This document shows positions 1 through 11,039 of a stretch of 64,000 bases of DNA, one piece after another. The DNA is taken from the NCBI GenBank assembly GCA_963971305.1, contig OZ020313.1, forward strand, positions 21,215,260-21,279,259. Reading direction: 5' to 3'. The notes below the pieces were generated by a model. The model saw only the letters and a list, made by a program, of their open reading frames with translations. It was not told the DNA's origin and made no database searches. The DNA comes from Arcuatula senhousia. Lineage: Eukaryota; Mollusca; Bivalvia; Mytilida; Mytilidae. Position 1 is the first letter of the stretch. Every line of letters starts with the position of its first letter. Made by a program: the position numbers and the translations under genes.

Positions 1-66
1 AGCTTAATGAGCTGAAGAAAGCAACAGCCTTTCTCTATCTGCAATAGTTTTAATTCTATAAGGCAA
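1..66 (+). repeat. F1 repeat fragment (internal unit)
   Basis: Matches the internal unit of family F1 (gagctgaa...gcaacagc...ctctatctgcaatagtttt...ttctata) seen many times further right. It is cut at 67 by an F4 repeat; the same junction type recurs near 63553. Confidence 0.7.
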
Positions 67-1425
67 TTAAAAGCTACGACGAGCACAGCATGATATGACC
101 ACAACAAGTTGAACCCTGTAGTTGTTGGATGCCCAATATGGACAGTCACATGAAGCCCATGGTGGACTTACAAAGCTATTTGACACATGCATCCTGTGGA
201 GGACTTTGAAATACATATTTGACACATATAAAGGAGTACCATAAATTGGGATATTTTGGATGCAGTAAATTTTTGGTTTATTTGGTGTCTCCTCTGAATG
301 CACCAAAATTAAACACACCAAAGTAAGTTTAGAATGCATAGAACTAAATATGCTAAAGCAAATTGTTAGAGTTGGACCGTGGAGAGAAAAAAAGTTGGAT
401 TATGAGTTACAATGTTAAAAAAAATCCTTTAATATCCTATTTAAAACTTTTTAATGAACATTTATTATGTTTGTTTACTCACAGTGATTCAATTAATTTT
501 TAGCTTGGATACAATTATTTGTTTTTCATTTCATGAGAAGAAGACCCTTTTTTCATGTAAACGCCAAAATAAAACACACCAAAATTAAACATGTCCGTTT
601 TGATCTAAGACCACCAAAATATCCCTACACCAAAATATCCCAATTTACGGTATGTTCGGAAAGGGTCAAAAATGGATTTCAAATTCGAGACAGCTACAAA
701 ATAATTCTGCTAGAATGGTCATAAGACTCTATACTTTATAAAATGACATAAATTGTGCATGAATTAATTACTTTCGTGTACAACAGAGACCTTTAAAGTA
801 AGTGAAATTCTTTAAATTTTTGACATATTTAGCCTCTTTTTCTGTGGAAAATGATGAATAAAATGTTGGCCACATACTCTGACCAAAATTATTTTTTGGT
901 TACAATATTCACTTTTAAGTGAATTAAGTAATAAATTGATAAACAAAAATCAATGTTGGTCAGAGCATGCAGCCACTTTTGATTTTGACACAATATTGGT
1001 GAAAAGGGGTAAAAAATCTACAAAAAAGAAGATTTTCCTATTTTTTCTCATATTTAGGGTGTCATCGAAGGGAACAGCACAATTTTATCGATAGTAAACT
1101 ATTATATTTGTTAAATAAAGGTATTCTGTGAATTATTTCCAATGCATTCATTTAAAAATTTAAATTTCTTGAAAATGAAAAACCAGCCCAATTACAGGGC
1201 CAATTATAGGCCTTTGTAAACATACTCCTTTACAGCTTGGTTTATATACATGTATTAATTGACATTTTTGGCCCTTTCACTCCTAATTACTCAAAAATTG
1301 TAAGATATTCTGCAAAGTGGATTGCAAAATAAGATAGAAGGAATCCAATGAAAAAAGGAGTTTGAAAATCTGACCCCCCCCCCCAAAAGTTGATTTTATG
1401 GGTGTGGCCCGTCTTTAGCCCTTGT
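67..1425 (+). repeat. F4 repeat, degenerate and interrupted
   Basis: The start (aaaagctacgacgagcacag, then accctgta and cccatggtggacttacaaag) is the F4 5' end seen at 42264, 45050, 58468 and 63553. The portion around 1190-1425 (ttttggccctttcactcctaa, later gtggcccgtctttagccc) matches F4 interior. A MITE sits at 239-650. The stretch 653-1190 is AT-rich and I recognise nothing in it. No 3' hairpin is visible, so this copy is 3'-truncated. Confidence 0.55.
239..650. mobile_element. TA-flanked MITE (412 bp)
   Basis: The two ends are inverted copies (left CCATAAATTGGGATATTTTG, right end reads the same inward with CCGTAAATTGGG). TA lies directly outside both ends (237-238 and 651-652). A TA duplication with terminal inverted repeats and no transposase suggests a non-autonomous Tc1/mariner-type element. 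Confidence 0.7.
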
Positions 1426-1820
1426 AGCGGTTGTTGCTAAAAGGCGGAACGGAAAATGGAATGGAAAACGGAATTAGAAATTAAAGTATTGAAATTTTTA
1501 GTTTCACCTTGCAATGTTGTTATTTTCTAATGCCGATAATGATTTTTCACTACTTTACACATTTACTGTTTGACATTTAAATATGAAAATTTTAATTTAA
1601 ATGTAAATTGTTTATCTTTAAGCATATAAAGTATAAACTATATAAAGAAAAGGATGAAACATCCTTCGTTGCTATCAAAACATTTTGTAATATATAATCT
1701 GTACATTTTTCTTTTGTCATTGTTTAACATTTTCTGACACACCTCCTTGCAGTTGCTGTAGTGCCGGGGTAGACTACGATCATTTACTAGTAGCAAAGTG
1801 TTTCAAACTTCCATGTAAGA
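1426..1820. other. Unannotated AT-rich stretch
   Basis: I see no gene, repeat boundary or structural RNA here. It is the left flank of the DIRS element. Confidence 0.5.
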
Positions 1821-1997
1821 TTTTATTTTAACTCGGTTAAATATACTTACAATGTTACTTTAAATAATATTGAATATAAGATTTCACGTATTAGTACGTC
1901 CACGGTAAGCACAGAGATGATTAAGATTTAAACATCACGTGATGTACATCTCCATAACAAGCTACCTGTAGGAATACAGGTAAGTAATCACTTTTAA
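1821..1997 (+). repeat. DIRS left inverted terminal repeat
   Basis: About 177 bp, matching the reverse complement of 14130-14310 with few differences. It contains the palindrome ACATCACGTGATGT (E-box core CACGTG) and the inner end AATACAGGTAAGTAA, present in both arms. Confidence 0.92.
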
Positions 1998-2112
1998 AAT
2001 TTTACGGCTACTAGTCAGACGTCCATCGACTTTAAGTTTTGCTATACAGTTTTCTTGAGTGTTACGTTTTAGTTTTTAGATAAACACTCTCGTATTAATT
2101 TTATTTTCTATA

Positions 2113-2812
2113 ATGGAAGATTCTGATTCTAACGACCCAGATTTAGAACCGGCGCCATTGCCACGTACTCAAAATGTCCAGAATGAGAAAACGACAGTAA
2201 ATACTGTCAGAGATGTTATTACTCCCACGTCTAGAACGAGCGGGGTTAGAAAGACGACAACTAAGAAAAAACGTACGTCTTCTAAGGCCTTTCAAGTTGA
2301 GGTAGATGACAGATTTAAAAATTTAGAAGAGAACGTAAACAGTAAGTTAGATAAACTTTTTCAATTATTTCAAGAGAGTCAGAATAGGGTTTTGCCCAGA
2401 TCTAACTATGATGTTGTGGATAATGTCCCATCTGAGGAGCATAGACCCATTGAAAATAGAAGTAGTGGTTCATCAGGAACCTATAGACAGATACTTCCGT
2501 TAGAGCCAAATTTACCTGAGGACTTAGGGCCTCATAGAGTTTCGACAAACACTGATTTTGACGCCAGGTCAGAAATGTCTATTGGTGTTTCTAGAGAGGA
2601 AAGGGAGCAATTTGAATATAATAATGATATTCACTCTGACCCCAAAAGTGATTCTAACTCAGTAGATAAGCTATCTGAAGAACACACTCATACAAATAAT
2701 CGTAAATCAGAACGATTTGTCAAACATGTAGTCCATAACGCTGAAGCAAATCAGGTTTCATCTGATAAGTCAGACAGTGTTACTTTAAAGCAGATAATAA
2801 TGACAATAATAC
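2113..2812 (+). pseudogene. DIRS gag-like ORF, 5' part
   Basis: An open frame from an ATG shortly after the left terminal repeat encodes an acidic, serine-rich protein with a basic patch (around residues 46-60, RKTTTKKKR) and a predicted coiled-coil stretch (around residues 64-95, FKNLEENVNSKLDKLFQLF). Position and composition fit the gag-like first ORF of DIRS elements. The frame is broken at 2813 by insertion of the CACGGTG-ended transposon; the last 28 codons read from 2815 onward are transposon end, not gag. The continuation lies at 8000-8897, one base out of register with this frame, so there is also an older indel just upstream of the insertion. No zinc knuckle is visible. Confidence 0.75.
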
Positions 2813-2855
2813 CACGGTGTCCAACCCCCGTACAGTGCATTCCGGAAGTAGTGCG
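2813..2855 (+). repeat. Left terminal inverted repeat of the Transib-like element
   Basis: 43 bp, identical to the reverse complement of 7952-7994; divergence starts at base 44. It starts with the heptamer CACGGTG. Confidence 0.9.
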
Positions 2856-4302
2856 TTTTTCAATGGTAAACAAGGAAGAAAATTTGATTGCTGACTAAGA
2901 AAACCTTGAATTTGAATAAATTGAATTGTTTAGAAATACCTTTTGATTATGATTCGTGTAAAGGAAACCTTTGGTAAAATGAATAAATACACAAATACAA
3001 CAATTCTTAATCCTTCGTCGTATACTTTTGAAAACGCATTAGGGTCATAATATTTTATTAGAAAACTCGACAGAAAAATCATATATATTTTGTACTATAC
3101 AAACATTTAATTAATCTTCTGGGTATCAAAAGAAACTTTATAAGTATAGTTTTGGAAATCATTCAACAATTTGAGGCAAAACAACATACTTTAAAAGAAA
3201 ATAAAGATAAAAGTTTTTTCTTCACTGTACGGCCCGTTGCAATGATACTGTACGATTCGTTGCGCGTACTCACTTTGAAACTGCACCTTTTTACGCATGA
3301 TACCTGATGAAAAGTATCTAAACGAACCATTCCGTATTCTTCTCATGTAGTAGACTTAACTTTAAATACGTTTTTAAATCAAACAGAACAAAGAGACTTT
3401 GTTTTAAAAATTATTACTAGTTAACGTTTCCTAGCCAACTCGTTAAGAGGCACTGTAAGCAGTCAAATAAAGACAACAAACAAGTAATTAGTCTTGTGCG
3501 GACCGAAGAGATGAATATGCCCCTAACAGCAGAGTCCAGCTTGTATAATACGAAAACCATGACTGCTGATCATAGTGGGCCAACGTGTGTGGAAAGTGCC
3601 ACGCTTCATGACGTTAAATACCCCTTTGTGGACCGTCCAGGTAGTGCGCCACATAAACTAAGTTTTTTGCCTCTCTCCTTTTCTGTTCAAAATTAACTGT
3701 TCCCATGTTTCCCGCTGACCCCAAATTTCTCATCATGTTCATTTTATCATACTTTCGTGTCCATCGCCTATAAATAAACTATATAGCGTTGCTTGAGGGT
3801 AAAACACAAACCCACTCACTCATTTACTCAGGATATAGTAGACATTGACTGCGGCTGTATAATATTATTAAATATTATTATAAAGCAAAATAAAGCAAAA
3901 AACTATAAAGGAACAATACCTTGGGGGGGGGGGGGGGGGGGGTTAACTTCCCATATATTTTTTGTCTTTGAAATTTCCAGTTGTTACATTAAAAATTGTT
4001 TATTACACCAGGTTTCTTTCCTTGTACTGCACAAGGTCGATATTCTCGGTGCTGGATTTGTCCCACTCTGTTCGAACGTTTTGGTCCTAAGTACTTTTCG
4101 TTCAACACATTTTGGTTTTTTGGTCTTTCAATTTGTTGATTCGAATGCAGCTGATGAGAGGTTACTCCTTGAAATATCGTTATACAGCATAGCCAAATTA
4201 AGCCTTTATACCCATTTTAGTATTTGTATTTGTATTTATGGACGTACGACTGGAATAGTTTTTCGAATCTAAATGTATATGATTGGGTGTACATAGAAAA
4301 AA
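2856..4302. other. Left interior of the Transib-like element; no recognisable gene
   Basis: I find no transposase motif in any frame. Small open frames at 3496-3696 and 3793-4272 resemble nothing I know and are probably chance. A run of 20 G lies at 3923-3942. Confidence 0.5.
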
Positions 4303-6233
4303 CTAGAGGCTCCCAGGAGCCTGAATCGCTCACCTTGTATTCGATTATACTTATAAGCTGGATAATTTAACAAAGGACTGCTTAACTCTGTGAAATTATC
4401 AATTTTAATATTCTAAGGGAATCAACTCCTATCAAGAAAGGTCTCACAACTTTGACCCCATTACATAATTTTTAGATCTTTATGTGCTTAACCATATGCA
4501 ATTTAAATTTTTTCAGATATCTTGTATAGTTTTCAAGATATTAGTCTAAAAAGAGCAAAATTTGAAGAAGAAAAACCAGAAAAAAGGCAATAACTCCTAC
4601 AACCATTGTCAGATCTTCTTCAAAACTTCAGGGCAGGTAGATCTTGATGTGCTGATCATTATAACTTAACAGAATTTTAATATCTGATACCATTTTTGAG
4701 CAATTTGCAAAATACTGCAATAACCCTTATGTTCTATTTTAGCCATGGCGGCCATGTTTTTTGTTGAATCGAAATTTCGAACAATTATATTGAAGACCAC
4801 ATACTACAGAACAACCCTACCAAGTTTCATTTCATTTGGCCAAGCGGTTTCAGAGAAGAAGATTTTTGAAAAGTTGAACTAAAAGCTGTGAAAATGGTCA
4901 ATTTTTACGATCCAAGGGGTATTACTCATAAAGGAACGATCCTACAACTTTGACTCTGTTACAAATTTTGTAGATCTTGATGTGCTTAGTCATATGCAAT
5001 TTAAAATTTTTTGAAATATCCATATCCAGAAATTTGATGCATTTTTTACATTTGCATATTTTAATATCAGGAACGGTTACGGTCCAACATTTTTAATAGA
5101 GGAACAATAGCAACTTATGAATTTTTCAAAAATTATCAATAAATATGTGGTACAGACACGATTCGCATGTTAAATTTCAATCAACACACAAGTTTCAACA
5201 ATTTGAGACCCCTCCTAACAATGTAGCCTGTAGGCTTAAATTTCAAGGTTCCCTGTTCATTTAAAATTTCGAAGCGTAGCACTCTTCACAAGGCAGTATA
5301 AAGTCTTTGGAAAAATGGCTGATATTGTAGAAAGTCCAATATTTATGTTGAAATAGTTCGAGCTAACTCGCATGTAAACAAGGTTCGCATATTGATTTCT
5401 AGAGATTAATTAAGGTTAAACAAGACACAATCTAGAGATTAATTAAGGTTAAACAAGACAGAATAAGGCATACAAACCTAATCTATAAACTGTAGGTTCC
5501 TCGGGCGTACAAAGATTGCCTTATTCTTCACTTTGAGTTCAAAAGATGCAGAGAATTTTATTCAAATTTGTTAAATTAAGTTTGTTTTTAACCGCCAGGA
5601 AACTTTAGGAAGTTCATAAAAGGTTCTAATTTATATCTGTGACGGATGAGAACCGAATATTTTCCGTATTTTTAATACATGCTTCAAAAACAAGGCAATG
5701 CAAGGCAAGGGGGATTTTAAATGTCACGTGACTTATATTTCATTTGCATACATGAATATTAATTAGGCAAAGCACTAGTCATTTCTGGATATGCTTTTAT
5801 AGTTTTCAAGATATAGGGCTAAATAAGTAAAAATTTTGAAAAAAAAATCCAGAAAAAGGGCAATTATAACTCCTACTTCGGTTATTTGATCTTCTTGAAA
5901 ATTTCTGGGCAGGTAGATCTTGAGGTGCTGATCACTTTTAACTATGCCAGAATTTTGATATCTGTTACGGTTTTTGAGTAATTTGCAAAAAACTGCAATT
6001 TACCACCTATGTTCTATTTTTAGCCATGGCGGCCATGTTTTTTGTCGAATCAAAATTTCGAACGATAGTTTTGTAGAGGACATACTACAAAAGAACCCTA
6101 CCAAGTTTCATTACATTTGACTAAGCAGTTTCAGAGAATAAGATTTTTGAAAAGTTGAACGACGGACGACAGACGACGGACGACAGACGCCAAGTGATGG
6201 CAAAAGCTCACATCGCCTTCGGCAAGGTGAGCT
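4303..6233 (+). mobile_element. F1 repeat copy (CTAGAGGCTCCC ... GGTGAGCT)
   Basis: Starts with the F1 5' end (hairpin AGGCTCC-CA-GGAGCCT, then ATCGCTCACCTTG) and ends with (GACGGAC)n, GCCAAGTGATGG and the terminal hairpin whose inner stem is GCC-TTC-GGC here, followed by an A-run. The stretch 5230-5760 differs from other copies and includes a 33-bp direct duplication (tctagagattaattaagg) at about 5398-5463, so something may be inserted there. Confidence 0.8.
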
Positions 6234-6289
6234 AAAAACCACCAAAAGAACAAAAACAACCAAAAACCGTACAGGTATAATAGAAGAAG

Positions 6290-6954
6290 AATGTATCAAT
6301 TAAGTCAGGAGTTCCTCAGGGTTCTGTACTGGTACCCAGTCTTTTCCTTTTTACATTAACGACATTCTAGTAGGTTTATTATCAACAATAAAATTATTTG
6401 CCGATCACATTATTGCGTATTAACATGTAGCTTTTATATTAGGTCCACCCGGTAAAAACGCAGTCATACAAATCAATAGTTAAACCTTATAAAGGGGAGT
6501 ATGCCTGGTACGTGTGGGATTCATTAACACAGTAAGACATAAAAAAATATATGGAAGAAGTGCAGCGCAGGACTGCAAGGTATATGCATGCCTATAGTCG
6601 CTCCCATAATACACCAAGCGTATTTATGATCACATGATTTATGATCTGATCTTGGGATACCTAGCAAACCACAAAGCAGACACCACTGGACAATGCTTTA
6701 TAAAATATGTAAGGAAAAACGATGAAGATCGTCTTATTAAACTAAACCGGCTCACTAGACACATGACCCGCATCTACCAAATTCAACAAACTCGTCTTCA
6801 AATCCGTCAACAAACTTTATTTCCCCGAACAATACGAAACTGGAACAACCTTCCTTTGGGCGCTGTCCTGGCCACGGTGCAACAAAACAAAACAAATATT
6901 CTTAAGTCTGAGAATATTTTCAACTCCATTAGTAATTACTCAGACTTACTGTAG
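6290..6954 (+). pseudogene. LINE (non-LTR) reverse transcriptase C-terminal fragment
   Basis: Around 6305 the reading GVPQGSVL matches the conserved motif before the catalytic loop of non-LTR reverse transcriptases; one frame away follows YINDI. Near 6495-6600 a VWDS then VQRRTARYM signature appears, and near 6815-6860 the C-terminal hallmark FPRTIRNWNNLP. All are typical of CR1/Jockey-type elements common in aquatic invertebrates. Several frameshifts and stops separate the blocks, and the 5' half including the endonuclease is missing. It lies inside the Transib-like element. Confidence 0.8.
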
Positions 6955-7951
6955 GTTTTTATTGAAGTTTTGTGGCAGTGGAGCCTGAGTGAATCATCTG
7001 AGTCGTTCAAGGCAGCTATCTCAGCACTTCAACACTAAATTAACATTTCTTCACTGTACATAGTTTTCTCTTAACTTAAAAATATATATCTATATAAACC
7101 TTCCTATCGCACTGTCGGTGTATAATTGCAAAATATTCAATACACTGAAGTCAGTATAAGTAGACGTAGAAGAGACGGTTTGTTGCGTGCAATGCATTGT
7201 GGTATATATATGAGTACTATTTTACTTAGAGAGCCAGGGTTAAAAAGAGGAAATTAAAAAGAAGAATTGAAAACCTGGGACAGTGATTATTGTACGAACC
7301 TATCAAATGGATTGGAACTGTCAAACTCCTCAAAGTTCCAGTTCCCGGTTGAACACCTCGTTCATAATTAGGTTTAGATGTCACACTTCTCTCGCGCAGT
7401 TTCTTTAACTCTTCTACCCTTTAAAATACTGCGTAACTACTTGAACCGGTTTTAAAATAACCTCGCGCAATAGTTTTATATGTTTTTACGATAATGAATT
7501 AGGAAAAATATGCGCATTATTTTAGCAACGTGCCGTACAGTTTGATTTCCATAAAAAGCAACGGGCCGTACAGTATCAAATTATTAGTGCTTGATTTCAA
7601 ATAATTATCGTGCTTTTATTAACAAACCATTAAGCTTAAAATTTAAACAAACAAGACATAAAAGGTCAAACTTTATTTTGCTGTGTTAAATTGTCGATGT
7701 TCAATTAATAAAGAAGGTCAAAATACGTGTTTTTGCTTCATATTCTCCCTTGGACTCGCAAAATGAAAATGCGTTTTTCGAATTTAAAAAATATATCAAA
7801 AGATGCATGTTACAGCGGCTAATATAATCAATTGTTAGTGTTTAGGAAGTAACTCCACTGAAAAAAATACAATTAAACTCCCATCTAGCTAGAAAAAAGT
7901 GCATTTAAAAACTTCATTTTTTGCAATTCCGTAATTATACCGGTTCCGGAC
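6955..7951. other. Right interior of the Transib-like element; no gene seen
   Basis: Contains gcaacgtgccgtacag and gcaacgggccgtacag motifs near 7527 and 7557 that echo an inverted copy near 3230 at the other end; they may be subterminal transposase-binding repeats. No ORF of note. Confidence 0.45.
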
Positions 7952-7994
7952 CGCACTACTTCCGGAATGCACTGTACGGGGGTTGGACACCGTG
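7952..7994 (-). repeat. Right terminal inverted repeat of the Transib-like element
   Basis: Perfect 43-bp inverted match to 2813-2855, followed by the AATAC duplication. Confidence 0.9.
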
Positions 7995-7999
7995 AATAC

Positions 8000-8897
8000 A
8001 TGTCAGGTTGACAAACAATCAACTAAAAGTGTGGATGTTTTGTCAAATATTTTCAAAGAAGATATTTTCAAACAACAAGCTAGGGCTGGTTTAATTCTTG
8101 ACCAAGCACAAATTGACATTCTTAATAATTCTTGGCGTAGTAAGATTCCTGACAGAATTTCTGCATATAGGGAAGAGTATAAGGCTTGTTTTCCCATTAA
8201 TGATAATGCGGTTAGCTATTTACAAGTTCCAAATCTTGATGACATTCTGGAACCTATGTTAAGGCAAACTCATGGTCTTAAAGCTGTTAAGTCCTGGAAT
8301 GAGAAAAGACTGTTACATTCTCAACCTTTGAAACAAATAGAGAAACTTGGTTTTCAAGGTCAGTTAAGCATAAAAATGAACATTATATCAGTGCTATATA
8401 TACAACAAGCTTTGGGCTCTTTAGCTCAATGGGTTGAAAGTGGTAATTTTGACAAGGATGTTTTATTAGAAAACATTAAAGATTTGTTTGCTATGTCTTC
8501 CAAAACTCTCGATCAAGCAGGTAGATCTGGGGCATTCTTTCATCTTATGCGTTGTAGATGTGCTGCCCAAGACTCTGGGCTTGTAAACATTTCAGATATA
8601 ATTACTAAATGTCAGTATTTACCTCTTACTGAGGAAGGTGTTTTTGGAAAGTCGTTAGAGACTGTGTTAGAGAAAAGGAAGGAGCAGAAAGATCAGCTCA
8701 CTGATCTCTTAGAAAGAGAAAATGGGACAATGACACTAGAAATTCGGGTAATACAACGAATAAGGTCCCAAGGTATGATAACCAAGGCACAAATAAAGAT
8801 GCTAAGATCAATAACAATAGGTCACATGATTTCTCTTACAACAGGAAGAGTGATCAACAGTCTCATAGAGATAGATTTCCACAGAGAGATGGATTAA
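8000..8897 (+). pseudogene. DIRS gag-like ORF, 3' part
   Basis: An open frame of about 298 codons resumes the DIRS gag-like protein after the inserted transposon. The body is leucine-rich and mostly helical, with the conserved-looking stretch around FQGQLSIKMN and MRCRCAAQDSG. Reading TGT at 8001 in this frame continues smoothly back across the removed insertion and its AATAC copy into the last bases of the left part in another frame, so the insertion is in coding sequence. It ends at TAA 8895-8897, followed by a non-coding gap to the reverse transcriptase. The assignment rests on position, since DIRS gag sequences diverge fast. Confidence 0.7.
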
Positions 8898-9007
8898 GAA
8901 ACCACAGGGGAAACCAGCAGCTAAAGGCAGCAGTTACCTGCAGTCTTCTTGGGGTTCTTTTCGGATCCCAAAGAAGAATAGCAGTTGACAATCAAGTAAG
9001 TCTCCTT

Positions 9008-9997
9008 GTGTATCCGCAGATACCAGTGGGGGGACGTCTAACATACTTTCTTCAAAGTTGGAAACGGGTAACCTCTGATAAGTGGGTTCTGTTCATTATA
9101 AAGGAGGGTTACAAGTTGGAATTTATCCAGAAACCTTTGTATTTGGGGATAAAACGAACGAGGGTATCCAAACTAAATTCAGAAGTTTTTATAGAAGAAA
9201 TAAATTCTTTGCTAACAAAAGATGCAACAGAAGTAGTACCATATCCTCAGAACCGTCAAGGTTTCTACAGTACATTATTTCTGGTCCCCAAAAAGAATGG
9301 CAAATTAAGAATGGTCACAAATCTGAAACCATTAAACAACCATCTAAAGAAAATTCACTTCAAAATGGACACAATGTCCAAAGTCATAAACCTAGTGAAA
9401 CCAAACGATTGGGCAATTTCTCTCGACCTGACAGACGCGTACTTACAAATTCCGATATTTCAAAACCATCATAAATTCATGAGATTTTGTTTTCAAAACA
9501 AATGTTACCAGTGGAAAGCGATGTGCTTCGGGCCATCCTGTGCACCACGGGTCTTCACCAAGAAATGTGCAGTCGTGGCAGCATATCTCAGAGCTCAAAA
9601 CATTCGACTGTTAATTCATCTCGACCACTGGTTAATCGTGAATCAAGACAAGAGTTTGCTTTATCAGGATTGAGAGAAATGCCTGAATCTGTTAGGTTCA
9701 CTGAGGTTCATTGTGAATAAGGAAAAATCCAGTCTGATTCCTTGTCAGAGAGTAACATATTTGGGAGGTTTGTTTCATTTCGATCAAGGTTTGGTTTTTC
9801 CAACTTTGGAGAGAGTACAAAAGTTACAATTTTTGATTCAGGAAATGTGTACAGGAAATGTGTATAGCCTTGGATTTTCTGCGTGTCCTAGGCATGATGG
9901 CTTCATGCAAAGAACTGATTCCATATGCACGTCTTCACATGAGACCAATTCAGTTGCATTTGTTGAGTTTTTGGCATCCAATATGCAAAGATTTGAC
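9008..9997 (+). pseudogene. DIRS reverse transcriptase and start of RNase H region
   Basis: The frame from about 9026 shows the DIRS reverse transcriptase order: GGRLTYFLQSW, SDKWVL, GFYSTLFLVPKKNGKLRMV, ISLDLTDAYLQIPI, CAPRVFTK and then the catalytic loop. The loop reads HLDHWLI where the family has YxDDWLI, so two key positions are changed and the enzyme should be inactive. A stop follows at 9671-9673; the protein continues in another frame (KEKSSLIP, YLGGLF, ERVQKL). A back-to-back 13-bp duplication (caggaaatgtgta, 9839-9864) shifts the frame again into VLGMMASC and RLHMRPIQLHLLSFW, the connection to RNase H. An F1 repeat interrupts the sequence at 10002. Confidence 0.9.
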
Positions 9998-10001
9998 AAA
10001 A

Positions 10002-11039
10002 CAAGAGACTCCCAAGAGCCTGAATCGCTCACCTGAACTACACAGGTACATATATTTGTAAATATTATTGTGCTTAACAACATGCGATTTAAATTTCTGA
10101 AATATCTTGATTAGTTTTCAAGATATTGGGCTTAATAAGTGTAAATTTGGCAAAAATTAGGAAAAAGAACAATAACTCCCACTACAGCAGTGAGATATTT
10201 TCGAAAATTTCAGGACAGGTAGGTCTTAATATGCTGATCACTTTTGATTCTTGCACAATTTTGATATCTGAAACCATTTTTGAGTTACTAGCAAAAAATA
10301 CAATTTACCCCTTTGTTCTATTTTTAGCCATGGCGGCCATGTTTTCTACAAATAAAAAATCTGAATGATAGAGTTGTAGCATATAAGCTATTAAACAAGT
10401 GTGACATGTTAAGATGCAGGTGGTTTTACCTTGTCAAACAAGTTAATCTTTGAAATACAGGGAAAAAGTAATGAAAAATGGTAAATTTTGAAGCTTTTAG
10501 GGCCATAACTCCTAAAAGAAATGGTTCCACAGCTTTGACCTAATTACATGAAATGTAGATCTTGATGTGCTAAATCATACGCAATTTAAATTTTTGAAAT
10601 ATCTTGTATAGTTTTCAAAATATAGGGCTAAATAAGTGCAAAATTTTGAAAAAATCCAGAAAAAGGGCAATAACTCCTACATCGGTTGTTGGATCTTCTT
10701 GAAAATTTCTGGGCAGGTAGATCTTGATGTGCTGATTACTTTTACCCTACGCCAGAATTTTGATATCTGGTACTGTTTTTGAGTTATAAGCAAAAAAATA
10801 CAATTTACCCCTATGTTCTATTTTTAGCCATGGCGGTCATGTTTTTTTACGAATCAAAAATCCGAACAATAGTTTTGTACACATAATGCTACTAAACAAC
10901 TTTACCAAGTTTGGTTGCAATTGGACTTATGGTGTCTGACAAGTTAAAGTTTGAAAAATTGTTAACAGACGACGACGACGACGACGACGGACGCCAAGTG
11001 ATGGTATAAGCTCCCATGGACCTTCGGTCCAGGTGAGCT
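10002..11039 (+). mobile_element. F1 repeat inserted in DIRS RNase H region
   Basis: Starts CAAGAGACTCCCAAGAGCC and ends CCTTCGGTCCAGGTGAGCT, followed by five A. Removing the 1,038-bp element plus one AA joins DIRS codons in frame: the aca-aaa before it and the aaa-gta-cca after it sit in one register. This fixes the termini of the family to within two bases. The interior has two diverged units, (GAC)n at 10969-10989 and GCCAAGTGATGG. Confidence 0.9.

Larger units (their letters stand above)
2813..7994. mobile_element. Non-autonomous DNA transposon with CACGGTG ends (Transib-like), 5.2 kb
   Basis: The two ends are perfect 43-bp inverted repeats (2813-2855 and 7952-7994) beginning CACGGTGTCCAACCCC. 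The 5-bp sequence AATAC stands on both sides (2808-2812 and 7995-7999) and divides a DIRS gag-like ORF. Heptamer-like CAC..TG ends with a 5-bp duplication are the hallmark of Transib, the relative of the RAG1 recombinase; that assignment is inference because no transposase is visible. Internal short inverted motifs (acggcccgttgc near 3230, gcaacgggccgt near 7558) sit near the ends. The interior also hosts an F1 repeat (4303-6233) and a LINE fragment (6290-6954). Confidence 0.72.

Noticed and set aside
3923..3942. G20 run (and C17 at 24199-24215) as regulatory G-quadruplexes
   Set aside because: Homopolymers in repeat DNA; length is probably unstable or uncertain and nothing links them to a gene.
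2813..7994. A RAG1/Transib transposase gene inside the CACGGTG element
   Set aside because: No DDE-type or RAG1-core-like reading in any frame; the interior is repeats, a LINE fragment and unrecognised AT-rich DNA.
10981..11039. F1 as a classical Helitron because it ends in CTAA
   Set aside because: The 5' end is not TC and the insertion site is within A-runs and not A-T; F2 ends in GAC, so CTAA is not shared. A Helentron/HINE-like link fits better but is unproven.
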